From assembly GCA_964632865.1 (NCBI GenBank), contig CAZWDH010000244.1:1-10842 (forward strand): 10,842 bases of DNA, in the 5' to 3' direction. The position numbers were made by a program, and so were the translations under genes. Of the stretch, positions 5,579-10,842 are shown piece after piece. The stretch comes from JAHDWY01 sp964632865 (lineage in GTDB: Bacteria; Hydrogenedentota; Hydrogenedentia; Hydrogenedentales; SLHB01). The notes under the pieces are model-generated. The model was not told the DNA's origin and did not search any database. It saw nothing but the letters and a program-made list of their open reading frames with translations. Each line of letters begins with the position of its first letter. Position 1 is the stretch's first letter.

Positions 5579-5818
5579 TCAGGCGTCGCGTCTTGGGTTG
5601 CCAATTATTGGCTTGTTCTCCTTCGTGACTCTCATGAGAAACTTCAGCGCCTCATTCACCGACGCTGCATCCGGAAAAACCTCGGCGACGTCGGGTTCCA
5701 GGCGAACCACGGCTCCACCGAAACTCTCTCGGCCGGGCCCCAGCTTTCTTACACGCAAGCCCTTGAGATCGTATTCCGGCCTTAGCTCATCGTCCATTTC
5801 TGTATCAACTTTTTTCAT
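5579..5818 (-). CDS. Antitoxin of the BrnT-type toxin
   Basis: A 79-residue protein starting MKKVDTEMDDELRPEYDLKG, with DVAEVFPDAASVNEALKFLMRV (about residues 43-64) as the C-terminal ribbon-helix-helix-like segment. The MDDELRPEYD opening and FPDxxSVNEAL tail are typical of small antitoxins annotated beside BrnT/DUF-type toxins; it does not look like classical BrnA, so I leave the symbol blank. Its ATG overlaps the toxin's 3' end by 14 nt, which implies translational coupling. Toxin first, antitoxin second is the usual brnTA order. It should bind the toxin and repress the shared promoter. An internal ATG at codon 8 is a possible alternative start. It is the only gene with a plausible coding role on this strand in the surrounding repeat field. 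Confidence 0.72.
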   Translation of the reverse strand: MKKVDTEMDDELRPEYDLKGLRVRKLGPGRESFGGAVVRLEPDVAEVFPDAASVNEALKFLMRVTKENKPIIGNPRRDA

Positions 5819-6077
5819 AAGCTTCTCGCTCCGAGCGCGTCACTTCTCTGGAACTGATAATTCGGATAGTGTCAACCGTTTCCGTGTACGACACCAGCAA
5901 CAATCGTCCTCGCTCTGATTGCCCAATGATGATGTAGCGATGCTCATCATCGGAGTGATCCGGATCGTAGAAATCCGCGTAGAGCGGGTCATCAAAGACT
6001 GTCTTGGCTTCGTCGAATGCGACTCCGTGCTTCACCAGGTTGGCTTCTGCTTTCGCCGGATCCCACTCGAATTCCAT
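5805..6077 (-). CDS. brnT: BrnT-family toxin (RelE-like fold ribonuclease)
   Basis: A 90-residue protein, the family's usual length. It begins MEFEWDPAKAEANLVKHGVAFDEAKTVFDDP, the classic BrnT opening (W-D--KA--N--KHGV-F--A--VF-DP). It continues with EHRYIIIGQSERGRLLLVSYTE and ends RIISSREVTRSEREAYEKS, matching the RIISAR-A---ER--Y motif. BrnT toxins have a RelE/ribonuclease-like fold and inhibit growth by cutting RNA. The ATG at 6077 is used since the conserved motif starts there. There is no Shine-Dalgarno; an extended -10 ends 6 nt upstream (6084-6089), so the message is probably leaderless. The antitoxin follows with a 14-nt overlap. Confidence 0.88.
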   Translation of the reverse strand: MEFEWDPAKAEANLVKHGVAFDEAKTVFDDPLYADFYDPDHSDDEHRYIIIGQSERGRLLLVSYTETVDTIRIISSREVTRSEREAYEKS

Positions 6078-6083
6078 ACATGG

Positions 6084-6092
6084 AGTATAGCA
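6084..6092 (-). promoter_or_regulatory. brnT extended -10 promoter, probably leaderless
   Basis: On the minus strand TGC-TATACT, an extended -10 with 5/6 match to consensus, ends at 6084. The A of the brnT ATG (6077) is 7 nt further. No convincing -35 is visible, which is tolerated by extended -10 promoters. The same TGCTA-ACT arrangement precedes the mazE-like gene. Confidence 0.5.
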
Positions 6093-6140
6093 CTTTCTCG
6101 GAATCCTGGGGGATCCGGAAGACCTTTCGAGGAAATAGAG

Positions 6141-6204
6141 GGACTACGAATCAGGAAATGGAGGGGCATGAATGCAGTCCCCGCGTCTGCGAGGTTTGAA
6201 CCCA
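6141..6204. repeat. 54-bp module with its TTTGAACC continuation, copy 2
   Basis: 6141-6194 matches 4246-4299 (about 49 of 54 bases) and runs on into TTTGAACCC. The same continuation is found at 4591-4598, so this copy looks like the uninterrupted form of the site at 4246-4598. Confidence 0.65.
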
Positions 6205-6248
6205 AAAACAGCCGTTGTCTAGAGGCGCCAGGCCGTGATTCCAGGTGC

Positions 6249-6296
6249 CATGGGCTTCCAGCCCATGAATGTACACGGGTCACGCGGAGCGCGTGA
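6249..6296. repeat. Two adjacent small hairpins
   Basis: CATGGGCT-TCC-AGCCCATG (6249-6267, 8-bp perfect stem) and TCACGCG-GAG-CGCGTGA (6280-6296, 7-bp perfect stem) are 12 bp apart. They look like remnants of dispersed palindromic repeats. Nothing else recognisable occurs from 6297 to 6410. Confidence 0.6.
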
Positions 6297-6410
6297 TGCT
6301 CCTTGGTCGCCCAATAGAAGCCCTTGAACGCCTCAGCGCTCCTCCGTTTCACTGGCGCGGATTCGGAAAACCCAATCGAGGTCGACACGACAACGTGGCG
6401 CGATGAACGA

Positions 6411-6466
6411 TTGTGGTGCAGGCTTCCAGCCTGCGACCGGCAGCAGGCTGGAAGCCTACACCACAA
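6411..6466. repeat. Long inverted repeat, 24-bp arms
   Basis: Arms 6411-6434 and 6443-6466 are complementary at 23 of 24 positions around the 8-nt loop gaccggca. The core is GCAGGCTTCCAGCCTGC-like, with GTGGTG/CACCAC outer parts. Further CACCACAA echoes follow at 6473-6480. A transcript through it would form a very stable stem. No coding potential. Confidence 0.85.
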
Positions 6467-6563
6467 TACACCCACCACAACACACCCGCCACTTGGCCGG
6501 GGCACGCCGTAAGCGGCAGATCGTAGAATAAACGAAACTCGGGATCACCGAGCGGCAAAGCGG

Positions 6564-6612
6564 GGACCCCCCTCCCCAGCCCTCCCCGTGGACGGGGAGG
6601 GAGTACGATCCC
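6564..6612. repeat. CCCTCCCCGT-ACGGGGAGGG palindromic repeat, copy 2
   Basis: Same lead, stem and GAGTA-GATCCC tail as the copy at 4182-4225, direct orientation; loop GG instead of CC. Confidence 0.75.
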
Positions 6613-6674
6613 TGCGTCCCGAATTTCCCATACGACATCCAGCAGCCGATGGCAAAACTCCAAACGTGGCATTT

Positions 6675-6766
6675 TGTAGCGTCTCCCGCATACCGCGGGA
6701 CGGGCGTGGTTTTACCCGGAAATCTGTATCGCCGAGTTACGCCCGGCATGGGTACCGGGCGCTACA
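6675..6766. repeat. 92-bp multi-stem element bounded by TGTAGCG / CGCTACA
   Basis: Terminal inverted repeats TGTAGCG (6675-6681) and CGCTACA (6760-6766) enclose two internal hairpins: TCCCGC-atacc-GCGGGA (about 6683-6699) and GCCCGG-catgggta-CCGGGC (6741-6760). The three-way folded layout looks like a small non-autonomous palindromic element or structured RNA. Confidence 0.55.
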
Positions 6767-6823
6767 GGTCACTTACCACGGGCTGCCAGCTCAATCGTTG
6801 CCACAAAGAGAGCAAAGATTCTC

Positions 6824-6862
6824 CCCCCGTCCACGGGGGGAGCTAGAGGGGGGGTCTTCACG
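6824..6862. repeat. Degenerate inverted copy of the CCCTCCCC palindrome
   Basis: CTCCCCCCGT-CC-ACGGGGGGAG followed by CTAGAGGGGGGGTCTT is the reverse-oriented relative of the repeats at 4182-4225 and 6564-6612. Confidence 0.6.
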
Positions 6863-6892
6863 GCTCTACCAAATAGAGAGAACCCAACATCT

Positions 6893-6979
6893 CAGCCACA
6901 AAAGAACGCAAAGACCGCAAAAAAGGACACGACGTTCTTTATTTCGTGTTCCCTGCGTTCCTTCGCGGCAAAACGCTGC
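6893..6979. repeat. CACAAAAGAACGCAAAGA palindromic repeat, copy 2
   Basis: Direct-orientation copy of 5436-5517: same CAGCCACAAAAGAACGCAAA opening and same GCGTTCCTTCGCGGCAAAAC close. It ends about 20 bp from the CHAT stop codon, so its imperfect stem may form the 3' end of the TIR-CHAT transcript. Confidence 0.75.
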
Positions 6980-6998
6980 CGGAAACAAAGGGACTGAA

Positions 6999-9047
6999 CT
7001 ATGCTTTCTGCACGATCCTCGTTTCGGGCATACCATACAGACGATACGTGATATGGAAAGCATGTTCTCCGTTCGTTGCAGTATCCATAAACGACGACGC
7101 AATGCGACCGGCGTCGCGGTTCCCGTTGGCATTACCATAGAATACCTGCGCCGCTGCGAAAGCCACGTCGTCGCGGATAGGAACGATGGGCGCGAATACC
7201 GTCGCGGCGCCGCATGCCAGGAACAGATTGGCCGGCCCCGTCAGTTCGCCGTAGAACGCGCCCTTCTGCTCTCCCGCAAAACAGGCATTCAGAAACACAA
7301 AGGACAGGCGCGGTTTCGCCCGGACCAGATCGCTTACAGTGAGTGCGCCGTCGGCCAGCGCCAGGATGGTTGCAGATTCGTCGTTCGTATCCCCGTGTCC
7401 ATGACCGCTGACGTGCAACATGTCGTATTCGGAAATATGATTGATGAAATGGCTTCGGGTCGCCTTCGAACCGTCCAGGTGTTCCACCTCGAGACCGTGC
7501 GAGCCCAGCCATTGCGACACGAACCGTCCCTCGTCGGTCGACGCGTCCAGATCTCCGGTTGGATTGCTGTAAACCAACGCTTTCCGAATCGGACGCGTGC
7601 GCGCGTGAATACCCCGCAGCGCAACCAATGTAGACCCGGAGGGCAGGAACGCCGACGATTGGCGCTTGCCGTTTGTGGGTAAGTGACCCAGCGGGGCCAT
7701 CGTCAGTGGATACGTAGCGACCCAGAACAGCGTGTCGAACTGGTCGAGGGCCTCGCCGAGCAGGTCTGGCGCGCGACTGGACCGGCGGTCGCTCCCGTCG
7801 TAACGCTCAATAGCGCGCAATCCCCGGAGTTTCTCGATGGCATCCTCCAGACGGTGCGTGGCGACGGCAGGCGCGAGCGATGCTCCCAGGTCGCGGTAGG
7901 GCACTGCATTGGGGGGCGCCGCCGGCTCATCGGCAACCGGTGCACCGGTGACTGACATGCCCAGGCATTCGACAATTGGGCCCACTGCGGCGATCACCTT
8001 GCCGCAAAGGGTCTCGCTCATTCCGCGAATCAGTTCGGCAAGGGCTTCGTCCGCGGCATCGCCGGCCTTCGCGCTTCCCAGGATCGATCGGAGAACCGTC
8101 GCCGGTATCGGGTCCGCGGCCCCTCCCGTGTTGTCGAGTGAATAGCAGACCGTGGCTGCATCAGGAGCGACAACGAAGAACATGTAGTGGTTTTCGTACG
8201 CCGCAGTGAGGATCAGGGCCTCGCCGGCCCGCAAGGCCTCCCGCAGGATTTCGGCATCGGCCTTCGGTGCGCTGCGAATGGTCTGCCCGAATTCTGCGTC
8301 GAATCGAAGCTGATTGTGGATGATCTTCTCCATGCCGCCGGATTCGGGAAACGCGTCGGTCAGGTTCTCGACCAGTTCCGTTGGCACCTGAAGCTTCGCC
8401 GTCGTCTCCGCGAACACAATCTGCCAGTTGCTCAAACATTGCGATATGGTCCGTCGTCGCGCCTGTTCGTACTGGTCCGGGAACCGATGCCGAATGGGAT
8501 AGGCGGACGGGTACAGGCTTGCCAAGAGACTTGTTGCCAGCGGTGACGTCAGATGCTCGGCAATCTCAACCCCCGCGTCCAGATCGTACACGACGGCCTT
8601 GCCAAGCGCCTGTTCAAACATGGGGCTGCATTTGGTCTGATGAACGATACATCGATCGTACGGCGACAGGGCGGCGAGGTATAAGTCGTCCAGCGTCACC
8701 AGACCTCGGTACTTTTCCGCACTTTGATCGATCATCCAGTTTCTCACGGCGATTTCGTAGAGCACACTCAGCAGCGCGGCCATCCAGCCGATGTGGAATC
8801 CGCCGAGCGCGAAATACTGCTTGTCAAAGTATGGACGGAGGCTTTCCCAAATGCGCTCTCCTCCCCGCAGCCCGTCGCACACCGTGCCCAGGAGGTTTGT
8901 GCCAGGCTGCACCCCGGCCAACGTGAAGTTGAGCGGGTTCACAGCGGTAAACGCTTCAAGTCCGCACATTAATGCTTCGCAGGCCTCTTCCATTTTCTGC
9001 TCGAGGAACCGGTGAACACCCAATTGCAGGGCTTCTCGGTAATTCAT
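6999..9047 (-). CDS. CHAT-domain (caspase-like) protease, second gene of TIR-CHAT operon
   Basis: A 682-residue soluble protein. The C-terminal half is a CHAT domain, a clan CD (caspase/separase-like) peptidase fold. It starts near residue 270 (ILREALRAGEALILTAAYEN, then YMFFVVAPD). The catalytic His lies in MLHVSGHGHGD (His549) and the catalytic Cys in SFVFLNACFAG (Cys589); both are intact. The end, YGNANGNRDAG followed by FHITYRLYGMPETRI, matches the usual CHAT close. Residues 1-265 match nothing I recognise (mostly helical, no clear TPR series) and may be the sensor. The start is firm: ATG at 9047 with AGGAGGT 9 nt upstream, inside the 24-nt gap after the TIR gene. The pairing suggests an executioner protease licensed by TIR signalling; its target is not evident. 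CHAT proteases known in immunity include TPR-CHAT (Craspase) and gasdermin-activating proteases. Confidence 0.85.
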   Translation of the reverse strand: MNYREALQLGVHRFLEQKMEEACEALMCGLEAFTAVNPLNFTLAGVQPGTNLLGTVCDGLRGGERIWESLRPYFDKQYFALGGFHIGWMAALLSVLYEIAVRNWMIDQSAEKYRGLVTLDDLYLAALSPYDRCIVHQTKCSPMFEQALGKAVVYDLDAGVEIAEHLTSPLATSLLASLYPSAYPIRHRFPDQYEQARRRTISQCLSNWQIVFAETTAKLQVPTELVENLTDAFPESGGMEKIIHNQLRFDAEFGQTIRSAPKADAEILREALRAGEALILTAAYENHYMFFVVAPDAATVCYSLDNTGGAADPIPATVLRSILGSAKAGDAADEALAELIRGMSETLCGKVIAAVGPIVECLGMSVTGAPVADEPAAPPNAVPYRDLGASLAPAVATHRLEDAIEKLRGLRAIERYDGSDRRSSRAPDLLGEALDQFDTLFWVATYPLTMAPLGHLPTNGKRQSSAFLPSGSTLVALRGIHARTRPIRKALVYSNPTGDLDASTDEGRFVSQWLGSHGLEVEHLDGSKATRSHFINHISEYDMLHVSGHGHGDTNDESATILALADGALTVSDLVRAKPRLSFVFLNACFAGEQKGAFYGELTGPANLFLACGAATVFAPIVPIRDDVAFAAAQVFYGNANGNRDAGRIASSFMDTATNGEHAFHITYRLYGMPETRIVQKA

Positions 9048-9071
9048 GGGGGTTCACCTCCTGCGGTTGCC

Positions 9072-10055
9072 TCACACCCCAATGTCGAAATAGGTACAGA
9101 GCACGGTCCAGCTGCCCTCCGGCAACGCGCGAAGCCGTTTCAGCAGCGTCTCGATATCGTTTTGTGAGAGGACTCTTGCCGGCACGTTGGGATCGTGACT
9201 GCCCCAATCCAGATCCAACGGTTCGTCGCTCAGTACCGCGAACAGGTGTTCGCGTCCCGGGACACCCGTCAACAGAAACGAATCCGCGGGCGACGCCTCC
9301 TGCGGCAAGGTCGCGCGACCGGCCGGTATGCGCGTATCCGGCGCAAACAACGAGGGACACAAACAATACCGTATCCCTTCCGGCCCCTCGTCCAGCAAGG
9401 TCAAATAGGCGTCGCGCTCGCTATCGATTTGAATGCGCACCCGGCTACCCAACCGGTAGCGATGCACCATGGCCGGCTGGGCCGCACCCAGTCCCCGCAT
9501 CTTGGGCGTCAAGGCTTGTTCGGCTGCGATCGGCCAGATGCGATCGGTAAATGCGGCGATCCGGCGCAGACCGTCAAATCCCGTGTCGAATCGAGTTGGA
9601 TGCGGCGGGTGCTGCGCCCCTCGGGCGAAGGAATGGGCTCCAGCATCTGGGTTGGCGGTTTGCTGCAGGGCCGCCTGCACGCGCGGGAGCCACTGGTCAG
9701 CCGGGTGATCGAGTACCTCAATCCACTGGGTTCCCTCCAGCCAATATTCGATCTTCTCGGTGTATTCGACCGGTTCGAGCAGGAGCGGCAAATAGGGGAC
9801 GCCGTACTTCCATGCGAGGAGAATCTCTTGTCGAACATTGCGCGAACCCAAAGACGCGTTGCTGCACATGACAATGAGGACCCGCGAACTTCGGATCGCG
9901 CTCACAATGGCGGAACCGTAGCACTCGCCGCCGAGGATTCCGTTCTTGTCCCGCCACAACGTGATGCCGGCGGATTCAAGCGACTCCGCCACCGGCAACA
10001 CCCGTTGAAGATCGGCGCTGGCATAGCTGACGAACGCATCCCACTGATGTGTCAT
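9072..10055 (-). CDS. TIR domain protein with C-terminal DUF4384, first gene of TIR-CHAT operon
   Basis: A 327-residue soluble protein. The TIR domain spans about 5-130. It shows DAFVSYASAD (box 1), LESAGITLWRDKNGILGGE, AIRSSRVLIVMCSNASLGS, and VRQEILLAWKYGVPYLPLLL. Glu77 in VRQEI sits where the catalytic Glu of NADase TIR domains lies. A Pro/Ala-rich linker (about 132-195) leads to a DUF4384-like domain (198-285): YRLGSRVRIQIDSERDAYLTLLDE, CPSLFAPDTRIPAG, LP, FLLTGVPGREHLFAVLS. The start at 10055 has GAGGAGG about 4 nt upstream and puts box 1 at residue 5; the frame is open to 10241 but the added residues are low-complexity and lack a ribosome site. TIR domains of this kind hydrolyse or cyclise NAD+. 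It is followed after 24 nt by the CHAT protease gene and preceded by an inverted repeat. Confidence 0.85.
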   Translation of the reverse strand: MTHQWDAFVSYASADLQRVLPVAESLESAGITLWRDKNGILGGECYGSAIVSAIRSSRVLIVMCSNASLGSRNVRQEILLAWKYGVPYLPLLLEPVEYTEKIEYWLEGTQWIEVLDHPADQWLPRVQAALQQTANPDAGAHSFARGAQHPPHPTRFDTGFDGLRRIAAFTDRIWPIAAEQALTPKMRGLGAAQPAMVHRYRLGSRVRIQIDSERDAYLTLLDEGPEGIRYCLCPSLFAPDTRIPAGRATLPQEASPADSFLLTGVPGREHLFAVLSDEPLDLDWGSHDPNVPARVLSQNDIETLLKRLRALPEGSWTVLCTYFDIGV

Positions 10056-10091
10056 CCGGCCTCCTCGGGATCGGCAAGTTGGATGCAGAGA

Positions 10092-10134
10092 ATACTGCGC
10101 ATCTGAAGCCCGATTCCACCCTGAGGCGCAGTAT
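10092..10134. promoter_or_regulatory. Inverted repeat upstream of the TIR gene
   Basis: ATACTGCGC (10092-10100) and GCGCAGTAT (10126-10134) are perfect 9-bp arms separated by 25 bp, 37-79 bp upstream of the TIR start codon. It could be a two-site operator for a dimeric regulator or a stem-loop in the leader. I could not place a convincing -35/-10 around it. Confidence 0.45.
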
Positions 10135-10453
10135 GTCCGGCCGCGCCCTTCGCGATTGAGCGGTTCAACGACACCGGAGGTTCGGCCGGGGAAATAACGG
10201 GACAAAGTACGCAATTCCTGCCGATGCAGGCCCGCAAGCATTGGAAGTCATGCGGGGGGCGGAGAACACGGGTATCCCCAACCAGCCAGGCAATATCACC
10301 GCGAAGTTTCCGTCTGAGCGCACGAACCCGTTCTCTTCGCCCGGGACAGGAAGCATCCCCGCGCTACACTTCCGCACGCTTGCACAAACCCCTATCGAAG
10401 CGCAGTTTAACGAATGTTCAGCAGAGATTCCCGAAATCCCTGTAAATCACTGC
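10135..10453. other. Non-coding stretch, no gene supported
   Basis: Several short ORFs cross this stretch on both strands but none has a ribosome site, recognisable motif or protein-like composition. It presumably contains the promoter of the TIR-CHAT operon on the minus strand; I could not identify it. Confidence 0.4.
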
Positions 10454-10492
10454 TGTCTAGGGGTAGACAAAATGCACCTTTTGGGATAGACT
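10454..10492 (+). promoter_or_regulatory. Candidate promoter with overlapping palindrome, upstream of the prepilin gene
   Basis: TAGACA (10464-10469), a 17-bp spacer and TAGACT (10487-10492) fit a sigma70-type promoter. The palindrome TGTCTA-GGGG-TAGACA (10454-10469) overlaps its -35, as an operator would. The resulting leader to the prepilin ATG would be about 238 nt. Confidence 0.35.
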
Positions 10493-10572
10493 GCTCTTTG
10501 CAAGGTTGGCTGCATGGTGGCGGTAAACCAATTTTCTTGAAGAGCGCGTTCGCTGCAAGGGGCCGCCCATTC

Positions 10573-10622
10573 CCGAGTCAGGGGGGATGGGATCTCCACC
10601 GGGGCAGGTCGGGGCGACTCGG
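10573..10622 (+). other. Possible stem in the prepilin leader
   Basis: CCGAGTC (10573-10579) and GACTCGG (10616-10622) form a perfect 7-bp stem around a G-rich 36-nt loop, within the long leader implied by the candidate promoter. It might be a structured leader; evidence is only the inverted repeat. Confidence 0.25.
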
Positions 10623-10736
10623 AACCGTAGCGCGAAGCGTTCCTCAGGGCTTCCATGTGCCGTTCCTCGCATGGGTCAAGGTACGGATTCATTCTGTGGG
10701 TGTGTGAAGTAACAAAAGCCTGAGGAGACAAGCATC

Positions 10737-10842
10737 ATGAAGCAATCAAGAAGTGGGTTTACCTTAATCGAATTGCTCGTCGTCATTGCAATCATCGGAA
10801 TCCTGGCGGCAATCCTGCTGCCCGCACTGGCCCGCGCCCGCG
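10737..10842 (+). CDS. Type II/IV pseudopilin-like protein with prepilin N-terminal cleavage/methylation motif (3' end outside window)
   Basis: The ATG at 10737 follows GAGGAG at a 9-nt spacing. The 35 visible residues are a short basic leader (MKQSRSG), the prepilin peptidase site G|FTLIE, and the hydrophobic helix LLVVIAIIGILAAILLPALA followed by RAR. The phenylalanine after the Gly and the Glu at +5 are the classic processing signals. The LPALARAR run is typical of the DUF1559 (H-X9-DG) pseudopilin-like proteins found in many copies in planctomycetes, Lentisphaerae and Hydrogenedentes, but the domain itself lies beyond the window. The mature protein would be inserted in the inner membrane by its N-terminal helix. 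It diverges from the TIR-CHAT operon, with 681 bp between start codons. Confidence 0.88.
   Translation, partial: MKQSRSGFTLIELLVVIAIIGILAAILLPALARAR

Noticed and set aside
6588..7682. 364-codon open frame on the + strand
   Set aside because: It runs through palindromic repeats and then antisense to the CHAT gene; its translation is Arg/Pro-rich without recognisable motifs. It is a high-GC shadow frame.
10056..10241. N-terminal extension of the TIR gene to 10241
   Set aside because: The 62 extra residues are low-complexity, lie before the conserved TIR box 1, and have no ribosome site, whereas 10055 has GAGGAGG close upstream.
10447..10731. 94-codon minus-strand ORF upstream of the prepilin gene
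   Set aside because: Part of it looks protein-like (MNPYLDPCEERH), but there is no good ribosome site and no family I know; it overlaps the prepilin ribosome-site region and candidate promoter. Kept as non-coding.
1..10842. tRNA, rRNA or known riboswitch
   Set aside because: No cloverleaf, rRNA segment or recognisable riboswitch core was seen by eye on either strand; structure-based search was not possible.

Overview
The window looks like a chromosomal accessory island of a GC-rich environmental bacterium of the Planctomycetes / Lentisphaerae / Candidatus Hydrogenedentes type. This rests on (i) a prepilin-type N-terminus at the right edge of the kind those groups carry in many copies, (ii) a copper type II monooxygenase-like protein at the left edge, and (iii) a dense set of palindromic intergenic repeats. 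The phylum is inferred from gene style only; there is no rRNA or other marker.

Layout: 1-665 (+) is the 3' end of a copper monooxygenase-like gene. 688-3073 (-) holds three genes: a 118-residue ORF that looks 5'-truncated, a two-TM coiled-coil protein resembling the putative phage abortive infection family (putAbiC), and an FRG-domain protein. 3100-4149 (-) is a MazE/MazF-type toxin-antitoxin pair preceded by two nested, increasingly truncated copies of the mazF 3' end; each copy starts with the same AATAAATGG...CCATTTATT hairpin. 4150-5578 is a repeat field with two roughly 94% identical 307-bp copies carrying the last ~35 codons of an IS200/RAYT-like Y1 transposase. Between them lies a 45-codon small ORF with its own promoter and Shine-Dalgarno. 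5579-6077 (-) is a BrnT-type toxin and its antitoxin. 6078-6998 is a second repeat field of hairpins and inverted repeats. 6999-10055 (-) is a two-gene operon: a TIR-DUF4384 protein followed 24 nt later by a CHAT (caspase-like) protease with an intact His/Cys dyad. 10056-10736 is a long non-coding region with palindromes and a candidate promoter, leading to the start of a prepilin gene at 10737.

Almost every intact gene between the two edge genes belongs to an immunity, abortive-infection or toxin-antitoxin family, so the island reads as a defence island with repeat-driven turnover. The centrepiece is the TIR + CHAT operon. The expected logic, by analogy, is that the TIR domain consumes NAD+ (or makes a nucleotide signal) and the CHAT protease is the executioner. 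DUF4384, normally seen fused to caspase-like peptidases, sits here on the TIR protein. Other points of interest are the hairpin-linked mazF fragments, extended -10 promoters that would give leaderless transcripts at both toxin-antitoxin operons, and the unexplained small ORF.
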